Source of the DNA: Marinilactibacillus sp042660675
Lineage (GTDB): Bacteria > Bacillota > Bacilli > Lactobacillales > Carnobacteriaceae_A
Reading direction: 5' to 3'
Length of the DNA stretch: 64,000 nt
Assembly: GCF_042660675.1 (NCBI RefSeq)
Contig: NZ_JBHSUL010000002.1
Location: forward strand, 124,001-188,000
The notes beneath the pieces are model-generated. The model made no database searches. It was not told the DNA's origin and saw only the letters and a list, made by a program, of their open reading frames with translations. Of the stretch, positions 17,265 to 25,964 are shown one piece after another (position 1 is the first letter of the stretch; each line of letters opens with the position of its first letter). Made by a program: the position numbers and the translations under genes.

Positions 17265-17547
17265 AAGATTCTTTTTCAAATCCAAGCAAAATGCCTCGAA
17301 CGTACTTGATGGTAAGATAACCTAGATACAATTCTAGTGAAAACGCTAGTAGATAGATCCACCATTCATTTAACTCTATAAAAGTGGGTGTAGCATACAT
17401 TAAAAGTAAAAGAGGTAAAGCAAATAGAATCAGTGCTGAAATTAAGCGGATAGAAGAATGGATTTTTTGGTTCTTGAAAAAGTGTCGAGTCATCGAAGTT
17501 ACTAAAAAGTATACAAATTCTAGTACCATTTCCAATAAATCTAACAT
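17263..17547 (-). CDS. Small membrane protein of unknown function
   Basis: A 94-residue protein with two clear hydrophobic helices at about 33-52 and 61-85 and a weaker one at the N-terminus. TAGGAGCG lies 8 bases before the ATG. It shares no motif I recognise. It lies just downstream of the chromate-type transporter on the same strand with a 40-base gap, so co-transcription is possible. Confidence 0.6.
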   Translation of the reverse strand: MLDLLEMVLEFVYFLVTSMTRHFFKNQKIHSSIRLISALILFALPLLLLMYATPTFIELNEWWIYLLAFSLELYLGYLTIKYVRGILLGFEKES

Positions 17548-17587
17548 CCGAATCGCTCCTAACCTTATTTTAGTTAGCTATAGTATA

Positions 17588-18778
17588 TTAGAAAAAGAAG
17601 CCGATAGATAGTACAATCAAAACAATGATTGGAGCAGGGATTTTTCTTGTAATCAGTAGTAATACAGTGGTTATTATAATCAGAAGATTATCCCAACTCA
17701 GACCACTTTGTTGAGTCAATAAGACAGCCGCTATCGCGATCAGTCCACCGGCTACTGCAGCTACACCCTTTAAAGCAATTTTAAATCCTTTAATATTTTT
17801 GATAGATGCCCACATAGGATAGACAAAGTAAATCAACAGTAGGCCTGGAAGAAAAATGCCGATTCCACCAGCAACCGCACCTAAAATTTGTAGAAAAGCA
17901 GAGTCAGCTTGAACGGATAAGCCACCTGCGTAAGCACTGAAACTAAACATAGGCCCGGGTATACCTTGAACTAAGCCGTAACCCGTCAAGAACTCCTGAC
18001 TGCTCATCAGCTGATTAACTTCTACAAGTTCACTGTACATAACAGGAATGACGACTTGGCCACCACCAAAGACAAGATAGCCATAACGATAGAAACGCTC
18101 GAAAATTTGAATCAGTTCATTTTGGAAAACCGTAGCGAGAATCAAAGAACCGCCTGTGAAAAATAAAAATAAAGCGAGATAACCATAAGGCGGTTTGAGT
18201 GCAACGCGGTTCCATAACTGCTTTTCTTTTGAAGCGAGGACACTGACCAGACCACCGATGGTCAATACTAAAGGAAAAATCCAAGGATCTCTTATAAAGT
18301 AGATTGTTACAGCGCCGAAAACGAGTAAGCCTAAAGTGAGTTGATCTTTAATGACTTTTTTACCGATACGGTAAGAGGCTACAATAATGAAACCAACAGC
18401 CATCGGGCCTATGTAGCGTAAGATATCAGTGGAGATATCTTGCATATCTAGAAACTGATATAAAAAAGATAGTATGGTCATAATTACTAATGCAGGAAAT
18501 GCCCAGACAAGCATGGTCAAAAAAGCCAGCAAGGGGCCGCCTGTCTTGTGACCAATGGCAACGATTGTCTGAGTGCTACTCGGTCCGGGAAGGAAACTAC
18601 ATAGGGCAATTAATTCAACCAGTTCTTCTTCAGTGAGATACCGTTTTTTTGTGACGAGTTGGTCGGTGAAAACACTGTAATGTGCTTCGGGTCCACCGAA
18701 TGCTCCCAAAGAACAAATAAAAATATCGAGCAAGAAAGCTTTCCAGGGTGTTGAAGTGTCTTTTAAGGTCCTTTGCAT
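17588..18778 (-). CDS. chrA: Two-domain chromate (CHR) family transporter
   Basis: A 396-residue inner-membrane protein with about 10-12 hydrophobic segments and two homologous halves. The first half has the CHR motifs FGGPEAHY (about 26-33) and LPGPSSTQ (about 63-70). The second has FGGGQVVIPVM and QGIPGPMFSFSAYAGG. ChrA proteins export chromate, and related proteins may move sulfate-like anions. The gene is divergent from an arsR-cdr operon on thiol/persulfide chemistry, which may point to an oxyanion or sulfur role. Confidence 0.88.
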   Translation of the reverse strand: MQRTLKDTSTPWKAFLLDIFICSLGAFGGPEAHYSVFTDQLVTKKRYLTEEELVELIALCSFLPGPSSTQTIVAIGHKTGGPLLAFLTMLVWAFPALVIMTILSFLYQFLDMQDISTDILRYIGPMAVGFIIVASYRIGKKVIKDQLTLGLLVFGAVTIYFIRDPWIFPLVLTIGGLVSVLASKEKQLWNRVALKPPYGYLALFLFFTGGSLILATVFQNELIQIFERFYRYGYLVFGGGQVVIPVMYSELVEVNQLMSSQEFLTGYGLVQGIPGPMFSFSAYAGGLSVQADSAFLQILGAVAGGIGIFLPGLLLIYFVYPMWASIKNIKGFKIALKGVAAVAGGLIAIAAVLLTQQSGLSWDNLLIIITTVLLLITRKIPAPIIVLIVLSIGFFF

Positions 18779-18885
18779 ATGAGGTGCTCCTTATAATCAT
18801 TTTTGTATAGTCTATTCAAAGATACAATAAAAAGAAAGGTATATCTATGCTTGAAGGGAAATTTACAAACTTTACAATTCTCTAG

Positions 18886-18940
18886 TTGAGATATGAAATT
18901 AGTATTGATATGATTACTTCATCAAAATAATTTGATGAAG
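18886..18940 (+). promoter_or_regulatory. ArsR operon promoter with perfect palindromic operator
   Basis: TTGAGA (18886-18891) and TATGAT (18909-18914) have a 17-base spacer. Starting 3 bases after the -10 box is a perfect 10-bp inverted repeat, CTTCATCAAA - ATAA - TTTGATGAAG (18917-18940). Its right arm merges with the ribosome site GAAGGAG. A bound repressor would block transcription start, which suits autoregulation by the ArsR protein encoded next. Confidence 0.8.
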
Positions 18941-18950
18941 GAGATAAAGG

Positions 18951-19280
18951 ATGTCTCATATTAAAACGACTAAAATCGATTTACCAGATGTAGCAACTTA
19001 CGCAAAACAATTCAAAGCACTGTCCGATCCAATACGGTTATCCGTTTTACACTTACTAGCAATGAATGGGAAATCCTGCGTCTGTGACCTGGAAGAGTTG
19101 CTTGATTTACCGCAATCTAAACTATCTTATCATTTAAAAATATTACTAAACGCGGGATTGATTCAGAAAGAAATCTCAAAGACTTGGAGCTATTACTGGG
19201 TAGATGAAGAGAAAACAAATGAATTATTATCTGATCAATTTTGTTACTTTTTAAAATCTGCAGAGGAAGACTGCTGCTAA
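18951..19280 (+). CDS. ArsR/SmtB-family repressor
   Basis: A 109-residue winged-helix dimeric repressor. FKALSDPIRLSVLHLLA at about 21-37 and the recognition helix LPQSKLSYHLKILLNAGL are typical. A CVCDLEELL motif at about 43-51 matches the ELCVCDL thiolate pair of arsenic sensors, and two more cysteines end the protein (DCC). These suggest thiol-based sensing of arsenite, another soft metal, or a persulfide. It is the first gene of an operon with a CoA-disulfide reductase-rhodanese, 15 bases apart. Confidence 0.9.
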   Translation: MSHIKTTKIDLPDVATYAKQFKALSDPIRLSVLHLLAMNGKSCVCDLEELLDLPQSKLSYHLKILLNAGLIQKEISKTWSYYWVDEEKTNELLSDQFCYFLKSAEEDCC

Positions 19281-19295
19281 AAGGAGACTACACTT

Positions 19296-20963
19296 ATGAA
19301 AATCGTTATTATCGGTTCAGTTGCTGCAGGAACTTCTGTCGCTGCAAAGGCAAGAAGAAATGATGAAACAGCTGAAATCGTCGTTTATGAAGAAGGTCAT
19401 GATATATCTTATTCAGTTTGTGGAATGCCTTATTTTTTAGGTGGAGAAGTGGATACGGTCGACGAATTGATTCCCAGAGATGCAAAGTGGTTCAAAAAAC
19501 GTTTCGAATTTGATATTCATACAAATCATCGTGTTACTGCAGTTCATCCTGAAGTAAAAGAAATTGAAGTGTTCCACAAAGAAACGGGGAATACGAAAAC
19601 AGAAGCTTATCACAAACTGATTTTAGCTACTGGATCGTACTCACTGACGCCTCCGCCCTTCAATCAAGGGACATTTGACAATGTCTTTCATGTAAAGACG
19701 ATGGACAATACGAAAAAAATTGATCAGTATATGCAAAATAATGAAGTCAAACATGCGGCAATCATTGGTTCAGGATTTATTGGTTTAGAAATGGCTGAAC
19801 AATTTACACAAAAAGGGATAAAAGTTTCGATCATCGAATTAGCAGATAGAGTGTTTCCCAAAATCGACGCAGATATGTCTTATCACTTACAAGAAAAGCT
19901 AAAAGAAAATGAAGTGGATCTTTACTTGGGAGATAAAGTGGAAACTTTAGAAGGAAATCAGAAAGTAACACAGCTGCACACAACTAACGGAAAAGATATT
20001 CCGGTAGATCTGGTCATTCTGGCAGTGGGTGTTAAACCAAATACATCACTAGCAGAAGCGGCAGGAATCAAACTTGGCGATACAGGAGCAATAAGCGTCA
20101 ACACGGTTATGCAGACGTCGGAAAAAGACATTTATGCTGTTGGAGATGTTGCTGAGAGTTATCATCTGATTACTGGAAAACCAACGTATCATCCATTAGG
20201 TTCTACAGCAAATAAAATGGGACGAATAGTAGGGGATCATCTTACAGGAGGTTCTTTATCTTTTAAAGGAACGCTTGGAACGGGTATTTTCCGATTGTTT
20301 GACTTAACGGTTGGTTACACAGGATTGTCTTATTCAGAAGCTCAAAAAGCAGGATTTGACCCAATTGCGATTCACAATATCAAACCGGCTCATGCAACGT
20401 ATATTGGCGGGAAAAATCTCCTAATCAAAGGCGTCGCTGATAAAGAGACGGGAAGAGTGCTAGGAGCCCAGATTGTTGGTCCAGAGGGTGTAGACAAACG
20501 GATCGATGTTCTTGCGACAGCTATCACGTTTAAGGCAAATGCAGAAGACTTGTTCCACCTGGATCTAGCTTATGCGCCGCCATTTAGTACAACTAAAGAT
20601 CCTGTTCATTATACAGGGATGGTACTGGAAAATGCCCGCCATGAACTTCCAGTGATAACACCTGAAGAATTATTGACGCACTTGAAGGAGCAGAAACCGA
20701 TTCAAATCGTTGATGTCCGTTCCAAGTCGGCGTACGAAAAAGCTCATGTAGAACAAGCGATGCATCTTTCTATGCCAGAATTGCGCAAAGGAATTGAAGT
20801 ACTTGATAAGAATCTACCAACAGTCGTTTACTGCAACAAAGGCGTAACCAGCAATACTGCTCAAAATGTATTACTGAACGTTGGATTTAAAACTGTCTAT
20901 GTACTATCTGGTGGTCATACGAATTATCAGTATTATAAAAAAAGTCTTAGAAAAGGTTCTTGA
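19296..20963 (+). CDS. CoA-disulfide/persulfide reductase with C-terminal rhodanese domain
   Basis: A 555-residue flavoprotein. FAD-binding IIGSVAAGTS lies at residues 5-14. The single redox cysteine is C42 in SYSVCGMPY, the hallmark of CoA-disulfide reductases. The NAD(P)H site follows at about 150-185 (AIIGSGFIGLEMAEQ), then the dimerisation domain. A rhodanese domain occupies about 455-550, with its active-site cysteine C513 in VYCNKGVTSN. Fusions of this type (CoADR-RHD, Npsr) reduce CoA disulfide, CoA persulfide or polysulfide. With an ArsR regulator in front, a sulfide, polysulfide or thiol-stress role is likely. Confidence 0.92.
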   Translation: MKIVIIGSVAAGTSVAAKARRNDETAEIVVYEEGHDISYSVCGMPYFLGGEVDTVDELIPRDAKWFKKRFEFDIHTNHRVTAVHPEVKEIEVFHKETGNTKTEAYHKLILATGSYSLTPPPFNQGTFDNVFHVKTMDNTKKIDQYMQNNEVKHAAIIGSGFIGLEMAEQFTQKGIKVSIIELADRVFPKIDADMSYHLQEKLKENEVDLYLGDKVETLEGNQKVTQLHTTNGKDIPVDLVILAVGVKPNTSLAEAAGIKLGDTGAISVNTVMQTSEKDIYAVGDVAESYHLITGKPTYHPLGSTANKMGRIVGDHLTGGSLSFKGTLGTGIFRLFDLTVGYTGLSYSEAQKAGFDPIAIHNIKPAHATYIGGKNLLIKGVADKETGRVLGAQIVGPEGVDKRIDVLATAITFKANAEDLFHLDLAYAPPFSTTKDPVHYTGMVLENARHELPVITPEELLTHLKEQKPIQIVDVRSKSAYEKAHVEQAMHLSMPELRKGIEVLDKNLPTVVYCNKGVTSNTAQNVLLNVGFKTVYVLSGGHTNYQYYKKSLRKGS

Positions 20964-20975
20964 GTTAAAGAAAAG

Positions 20976-21022
20976 ACAAAGGATCGATCCGTTGATAAAA
21001 AATGGATCGATCCTTTGTTATA
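20976..21022 (+). terminator. Terminator of the arsR-cdr operon
   Basis: ACAAAGGATCGATCC (20976-20990) pairs perfectly with GGATCGATCCTTTGT (21004-21018). Confidence 0.8.
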
Positions 21023-21112
21023 CTGAGTAGTAGAATTTAATAAAATGGAAAAGAAACCGGTGTTGCCTTTTCAAGATATGATCGTTAAATCTATAAAACT
21101 AATAAGTAATCA

Positions 21113-21146
21113 GTATAGGCATCTTTCCTCAGAAAGATGCCTATAC
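21113..21146. terminator. Perfect 15-bp hairpin, probable terminator
   Basis: GTATAGGCATCTTTC (21113-21127) and GAAAGATGCCTATAC (21132-21146) pair fully around a CTCA loop. It lies 38 bases past the stop of the minus-strand acetyltransferase. Neither side has a strong T run, so termination efficiency is uncertain. Confidence 0.45.
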
Positions 21147-21184
21147 CAATTTGTATTATATACACTAACATTAGTCAGAGACGC

Positions 21185-21643
21185 TTAAAATTTTGTTAAA
21201 GCGATGGGTTCTTTTACTTTGAGTAACATATCGTAATGAGCGATGTTCTCGTCGTAATACATATCGGAAATGATTTCGAACCCAAATGATTCATAAAAAT
21301 CCTTCAAGTAAGCTTCGGCTTGAATCTGAACTTCTCTTTTAGGATAACGAACAGAGATATAATTTAAAGCGACTTTAAGTAATTCTCTTCCGTTTCCGAT
21401 TCCTCTGGAATGCTCAGGTACAAGAACACGACCAAGCCAGATCTTTTTGTCTTTATAGTAGATTCGACAATAAGCATTGATGGTATCTTTGCATCGTTTA
21501 ACCAAATGGGTAGCTTGTAGATCAATATCGTCCACTTCTTGAAAAGCGGCTCCCTGTTCTACAACAAAAACCTTGGTACGTTCTCTTAAAATCGAATGAA
21601 GCTCTTTAGCGCTTAATTCCTCTAATTGTTTAAACTGCCACAT
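21185..21643 (-). CDS. ElaA-type GNAT acetyltransferase
   Basis: A 152-residue cytoplasmic N-acetyltransferase. LRERTKVFVVEQ at about 19-30 and the acetyl-CoA loop RGIGNGRELL at about 81-90 mark the ElaA branch of GNATs. The C-terminal FYESFGFEIIS is also typical. The acceptor is unknown. AGGAGG lies 14 bases before the ATG, longer than normal, with no closer in-frame start. Confidence 0.85.
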   Translation of the reverse strand: MWQFKQLEELSAKELHSILRERTKVFVVEQGAAFQEVDDIDLQATHLVKRCKDTINAYCRIYYKDKKIWLGRVLVPEHSRGIGNGRELLKVALNYISVRYPKREVQIQAEAYLKDFYESFGFEIISDMYYDENIAHYDMLLKVKEPIALTKF

Positions 21644-22308
21644 ATGATTAAAGTAATCCTCCTAGTCGATGACGAGCTCTCTAAGCTTCGCACCTTCAGT
21701 AAATGAGAAGTTAACTGCCTCTCGTGAAATGTTGTTCTTCCTGTACAGTATACATAAAATAAAAGGATTCTCAAATGTCAGTTTAAAGGGACTATTTTGA
21801 AAACGAATCAAGCGAGAGAAATGGCGTAAAAACAGTATTAATGAGGGAAATTTTGAGCTGATTTACTTATAAATAAGAAGTGATAGATTGCAGTTTGATC
21901 TAGGAGATTAATTATCTGAAGTGTAAAGGAGGAAAGCGAGCCAAGAGCTCTTAGCTAACGAAAAAAATAAAAGAATTGAAAATCCTTATACGCAACAAAA
22001 GAGCCTGAACTTTTCAGTCCAGACTCTTTTAAGGGTCGCGCGTATAAAGTTGAGAGGCGTTATACACGCTAGGGTAGAGGTATTTATCATGCTACGAATC
22101 GACTTATATCGGCTTTAAGCAAGGAGAAAAAATAGATAGGAGTCAAGCCGTCGATTTCATAACTTGTTTCTAATTGTACTACAAAAGAAAACGGTTTTTA
22201 AAATATAGTCATATAATGTTAAAACTCGTTAAGAAAGGGGAACAAGCTATACCAATTTGCTTTTCTTGTTCCCTTTTGAGGACGTTTAGTAAAGGTTACG
22301 TAAAGGGA
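21644..22308. other. Gene-free 665-base stretch with several RNA-like hairpins
   Basis: No open frame with a ribosome site is visible on either strand. It contains hairpin AAAAGAG/CTCTTTT at 21997-22030 with a mismatch and further pairing inside, a nested stem at 22097-22156 (AATCGAC/GTCGATT outside, GGCTT/AAGCC inside), and the terminator at 22233-22278. A small regulatory RNA is possible. I recognise no known riboswitch, 6S, SRP or tmRNA pattern. Confidence 0.4.
22233..22278. terminator. Terminator after the Rgg regulator gene
   Basis: AAAGGGGAACAAG (22234-22246) pairs with CTTGTTCCCTTTT (22265-22277) with one G-T pair. It lies about 30 bases past the minus-strand stop and is T-rich in both directions. 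Confidence 0.75.
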
Positions 22309-23196
22309 TCATGCTAAGAAAGCTCGAACTTCCTCCTCTAAGCGTTGTTTCAAGGTTTCTTCTTCTATAACTTCGAGTATATTCGTTCCTTTATGAATCC
22401 ATTTTTCTCCAGTAGGGTCTCCAGATTGGATCAAAGAGACGCCTTTTCTGGCGTAACAGACCGCAAGCATGTCATGTTTCTTTAATTCTTTTGCATAAAG
22501 AATTAAATCCTCCAAAGAAGCCAAAGCTTTACTATATTGGCGGTTATCGATCAGTAAGTAAACAAGATTAAACTGAAAATTGAATCTTAAATCGTTACTA
22601 GCTCTATAGTTTTCATACTTATCTAATTGAGTAATCGCTCTATCTGAGATATGAATGGCTGAGTCTGCGTTGAAAAAGTACAAGATGTTATTTACTAAAT
22701 ATATTTCAGTGAGTCTCCAGTCATCAAAGCGTTCAAGACGATCCCAGACAGGTTGGACATATTTTCTAGAAAGCCGGATATCGTGCGTTTGAGCAAAGAC
22801 AATTAAACCTGTATAGATTGCTTCGATATCTTTGATAACGGGATCCTCATTGTATTTCAAGTAATGAGAAACTTCGTCTTTCAATTTTTCTAATTCTTTA
22901 GGATTGTTGTAACTTTGAGAAACAAACGCATAAATGAGCGAACCTTTTTTAGAATGGCTGTAGTTTCCTTGAATGAATAGAAATTCTTCCACTGTCATTT
23001 CGAGGCGATCTAAGATTGCGAACAATTTTGGAGCAGAAGGTTCGGTCTCTTCTCGCTCGATTTTAGAATAAGTAGATTGACGCATGATGCCTTGAGCAAC
23101 TTGCTTTTGAGTATACCCTTTTGATTCTCGTATCTTTCGAAGTAGCTTTCCGGATAGTTGATTAAAAGGTGCTTGGTTCTCTTCGAAATGATCCAT
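22309..23196 (-). CDS. Rgg/GadR/MutR-family transcriptional regulator
   Basis: A 295-residue cytoplasmic regulator. Residues about 16-72 are an XRE helix-turn-helix (IRESKGYTQKQVAQGI, STYSKIEREETEPS). The rest is an all-helical TPR-like domain, the peptide-binding part of Rgg proteins in streptococci. Rgg regulators often respond to short secreted peptides encoded next to them. I looked for a small hydrophobic peptide gene on both strands of the flanking gaps and saw none. Confidence 0.85.
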   Translation of the reverse strand: MDHFEENQAPFNQLSGKLLRKIRESKGYTQKQVAQGIMRQSTYSKIEREETEPSAPKLFAILDRLEMTVEEFLFIQGNYSHSKKGSLIYAFVSQSYNNPKELEKLKDEVSHYLKYNEDPVIKDIEAIYTGLIVFAQTHDIRLSRKYVQPVWDRLERFDDWRLTEIYLVNNILYFFNADSAIHISDRAITQLDKYENYRASNDLRFNFQFNLVYLLIDNRQYSKALASLEDLILYAKELKKHDMLAVCYARKGVSLIQSGDPTGEKWIHKGTNILEVIEEETLKQRLEEEVRAFLA

Positions 23197-23565
23197 AGTT
23201 ACCCTCTTTTGTTAAGTTCTATTTATTAAAATTATACTATTTATTGGATTGGATTACCATATAACGATTCATTTTACCCGTTTGAAATAGGGATAAATGT
23301 ACATATAAATATTTTATTTATTTTGCAAGATCGTTTAGCAGGGTGATTAAATAAAGTAGAACGCTTTTTTTAAAGTGGATCAAAGGATTCAGTAAATTTT
23401 GATTACGATTCAATTCTGTACCGAACTGTGTCTTTTTTTTTGCGATTTTTATGAAACAATTACGCTCAAAGCATTGTATTCATAAGGGATTTAGTATAAA
23501 GTGAAGAGAGTGATTTTGTGAAACAAATAGCTGTTTCACGAGTCAATATAAAAGGAGATTTGGTT
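23197..23565. other. Intergenic region between divergent rgg and rsmG
   Basis: It carries a minus-strand TATAAT within AGTATAATTTTAA for the rgg gene, a possible -10 TATAAA near 23496 for rsmG, and at 23518-23539 two parS-like half sites described separately. Nothing else is recognised. Confidence 0.4.
23518..23539. promoter_or_regulatory. Inverted parS-like half sites before rsmG-parAB
   Basis: GTGAAACA (23518-23525), six bases, then TGTTTCAC (23532-23539): a perfect inverted repeat. The two octamers are exactly the halves of the ParB site TGTTTCACGTGAAACA but in swapped order. It sits 26 bases before the rsmG start and could be a ParB operator, an RNA hairpin in the leader, or a decayed parS. 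Confidence 0.4.
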
Positions 23566-24282
23566 ATGAATCCAGAAGAATTTAGAGCCGAGTTAGAACG
23601 TCGTGGTTTGCCAATCACTGACGAAAAAATGACTCAATTCAAACTTTATTTAGAACTACTTCAAGAATGGAATGAAAAAATCAATCTGACTGCCATTACA
23701 GAGCAAGAAGAAGTGTATCTAAAACATTTCTACGACTCTTTGACAGCTGGACTTTATGTAGATTTTAGTAAAGGGGTCCACAGCTTATGCGATGTAGGCT
23801 CAGGTGCTGGCTTTCCCAGTATCCCCCTAAAAATTCTTTATCCAGAATTATCGATCACAATCGTAGATTCACTGAAAAAAAGAATCAACTTTTTAGAAGT
23901 TGTCGTAGATGCATTGAACTTAACGGATGTAGAGCTCTTGCATGACCGCGCTGAAACATTTGGTCAAAACAAACAATATAGAGCAACTTATGACTTTGTG
24001 ACCGCTAGAGCTGTTGCTAGAATGAGCGTTCTTGCCGAATTATGTTTGCCGCTTGTTAAAAAAGGTGGATCCTTTATTGCGATGAAAGCAGCACACGCAC
24101 CGGAAGAATTAAAGGATGCGGAAAAAGCCATTGCTACACTCGGTGGGAAGATCAAAGATGACTTTGCTTTTGAGTTGCCACGCGAAGCAGGCGAAAGACA
24201 CATTATTATGATCGACAAAAAGAAAGAAACACCAAATAAATACCCTAGAAAACCAGGGACACCAAACAAGACCCCATTATAA
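23566..24282 (+). CDS. rsmG: 16S rRNA (guanine-527-N7) methyltransferase
   Basis: A 238-residue SAM-dependent methyltransferase that modifies G527 of 16S rRNA. A longer frame opens at a GTG at 23518, but AAAGGAG stands before the ATG at 23566 and the product from there has normal length. The SAM loop is CDVGSGAGFPSIPLK at about residues 72-86, with LLQEWNEKINLTAI before it and TARAVARMSVL after. The C-terminal tail is basic and proline-rich. It leads the rsmG-parA-parB chromosome-partition cluster. Confidence 0.95.
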   Translation: MNPEEFRAELERRGLPITDEKMTQFKLYLELLQEWNEKINLTAITEQEEVYLKHFYDSLTAGLYVDFSKGVHSLCDVGSGAGFPSIPLKILYPELSITIVDSLKKRINFLEVVVDALNLTDVELLHDRAETFGQNKQYRATYDFVTARAVARMSVLAELCLPLVKKGGSFIAMKAAHAPEELKDAEKAIATLGGKIKDDFAFELPREAGERHIIMIDKKKETPNKYPRKPGTPNKTPL

Positions 24283-24310
24283 TTAGAAAATGAAAGTCTG
24301 GAGGATTCAA

Positions 24311-25075
24311 ATGGCGCAGATTATTGCCGTTGCGAACCAAAAGGGTGGTGTAGGTAAAACAACTACGACTGTCAATTTGGGTGCATCACTTGCTTATGCA
24401 GGGAAGAAAATATTATTGATTGATATGGACGCACAAGGGAACGCTACAAGTGGTTTAGGCATTCGTAAAGGAGAGGTTGATAAAGATATTTATGATGTTT
24501 TGATCAACGAAATACCTCTAGAAGAAGTCATTTTGCCTACTAGTAGAGAAAATCTCTCTATTGTACCTGCTACGATTCAACTGGCAGGAGCAGAAGTTGA
24601 ACTGACAAGTCTTATGGCTAGAGAAACAAGACTTAAAAGAGCCATTGAGACCATTGATGAAGGTTATGACTATGTATTGATTGATTGCCCGCCATCTTTA
24701 GGTCATTTGACAATCAATGCTTTTACAGCGAGTGATTCTGTTTTAATTCCGGTTCAGTGTGAGTATTATGCACTAGAAGGATTAAGTCAGTTATTGAATA
24801 CTGTTCGCCTTGTTCAGAAACATTTCAATAAAGAACTGAAAGTAGAAGGCGTACTCTTAACGATGCTGGATGCAAGAACAAATCTTGGATTCGAAGTCGT
24901 TAACGAAGTAAAGAAATATTTCCGTGAAAAAGTTTACAACACAATCATCCCAAGAAACATTCGCTTGTCCGAAGCACCAAGTTATGGACTTTCGATCATT
25001 GACTATGATTTAAGGTCGAAAGGTGCAGAAGTCTACCAAGAGTTAGCGAAGGAAGTGATGACGAATGGTAAATAA
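24311..25075 (+). CDS. parA: ParA/Soj chromosome-partition ATPase
   Basis: A 254-residue ParA ATPase. I start at ATG 24311 behind GGAGG; an upstream in-frame codon at 24290 is less likely. The deviant Walker A QKGGVGKTTTT is at residues 11-21, the A' box LIDMDAQGNATSG follows at about 42-54, and Walker B is YVLIDCPPSLG. ATP-dependent DNA binding and ParB-stimulated hydrolysis drive origin segregation and regulate DnaA in Bacillus. It overlaps parB by 11 bases. Confidence 0.96.
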   Translation: MAQIIAVANQKGGVGKTTTTVNLGASLAYAGKKILLIDMDAQGNATSGLGIRKGEVDKDIYDVLINEIPLEEVILPTSRENLSIVPATIQLAGAEVELTSLMARETRLKRAIETIDEGYDYVLIDCPPSLGHLTINAFTASDSVLIPVQCEYYALEGLSQLLNTVRLVQKHFNKELKVEGVLLTMLDARTNLGFEVVNEVKKYFREKVYNTIIPRNIRLSEAPSYGLSIIDYDLRSKGAEVYQELAKEVMTNGK

Positions 25076-25946
25076 GAAAAAAGGACTAGGCCGTGGAATC
25101 GATGCGTTATTTGATGTGCCAGATTTCGAAAAAGAAGTGAATCGTGATGACGAGCGCGTAGAATTGATTGCACTTGATGAAATTCGTCCGAATCCCTATC
25201 AACCTAGAAGACATTTTGACGAGGCAGCACTGAACGAGCTTGCAAGTTCTATCGAAGTATCTGGTGTACTTCAACCCATTATCTTGAGAAAATCTTCCGT
25301 AAAAGGATATGAAATTATAGCCGGAGAACGTCGCTTTAGAGCATCAAAAATTGCTGGAAAAGAGACGGTTCCAGCTATCATTCGTGAATTAGACGAAGAA
25401 GTTATGATGCAAGTTGCGATACTTGAGAACTTGCAAAGGGAAGATCTGACATCACTTGAAGAAGCGGAAGCTTATAATATGATGATGGAAAAATTGTCCA
25501 TGACTCAAGAAAAAGTAGCTGAAAAATTAGGCAAAAGCCGTTCTTACATCGCCAATCATTTGAGATTATTAACATTGCCGATAGAAGTGAAAAACCTTCT
25601 TCAGGAAAACAAATTGTCTAATGGACAAGCGAGAACACTACTGGGTCTTAAAGATAAGAAAAAACTGACAAAGCTTGCAAGACGCACGGTCAAAGAAGGC
25701 CTTACAGTAAGACAGTTAGAACTTCTGGTAGCGGAAGCAAATCAGAAGCCTAAAACAGAGCCTAGTGCAAAAGTAGAAGTAGATAAATCTATTTACATCA
25801 AACGTTCAGAAGAATTGTTAACAGATAAATTTGGAACGAGCGTAGTGATACGAGAAAAGGGTAAAAAAGGTAAGATTGAAATTGAGTATGTCTCTCAAGA
25901 TGATTTGAATCGGATATTAGAAGATTTAAATATTGATTTTGATTGA
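25065..25946 (+). CDS. parB: ParB/Spo0J chromosome-partition protein
   Basis: A 293-residue CTP-dependent DNA clamp that loads at parS sites and spreads. KKGLGRGIDALF is the N-terminal ParA-interacting segment. The ParB/Srx CTPase region spans about 37-125, with PNPYQPRRHFD and the conserved GERRFRAS. A helix-turn-helix at about 145-170 (TQEKVAEKLGKSRSYIANHLR) recognises parS, and the C-terminal dimerisation region follows. Its start overlaps parA, giving coupled translation. Confidence 0.96.
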   Translation: MVNKKKGLGRGIDALFDVPDFEKEVNRDDERVELIALDEIRPNPYQPRRHFDEAALNELASSIEVSGVLQPIILRKSSVKGYEIIAGERRFRASKIAGKETVPAIIRELDEEVMMQVAILENLQREDLTSLEEAEAYNMMMEKLSMTQEKVAEKLGKSRSYIANHLRLLTLPIEVKNLLQENKLSNGQARTLLGLKDKKKLTKLARRTVKEGLTVRQLELLVAEANQKPKTEPSAKVEVDKSIYIKRSEELLTDKFGTSVVIREKGKKGKIEIEYVSQDDLNRILEDLNIDFD

Positions 25947-25964
25947 TTCAGGAGGCAAAAGTAA

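Noticed and set aside
23197..23565. Short hydrophobic pheromone gene next to the Rgg regulator
   Set aside because: No small frame with a ribosome site and a hydrophobic C-terminus is visible on either strand of the flanking gaps.
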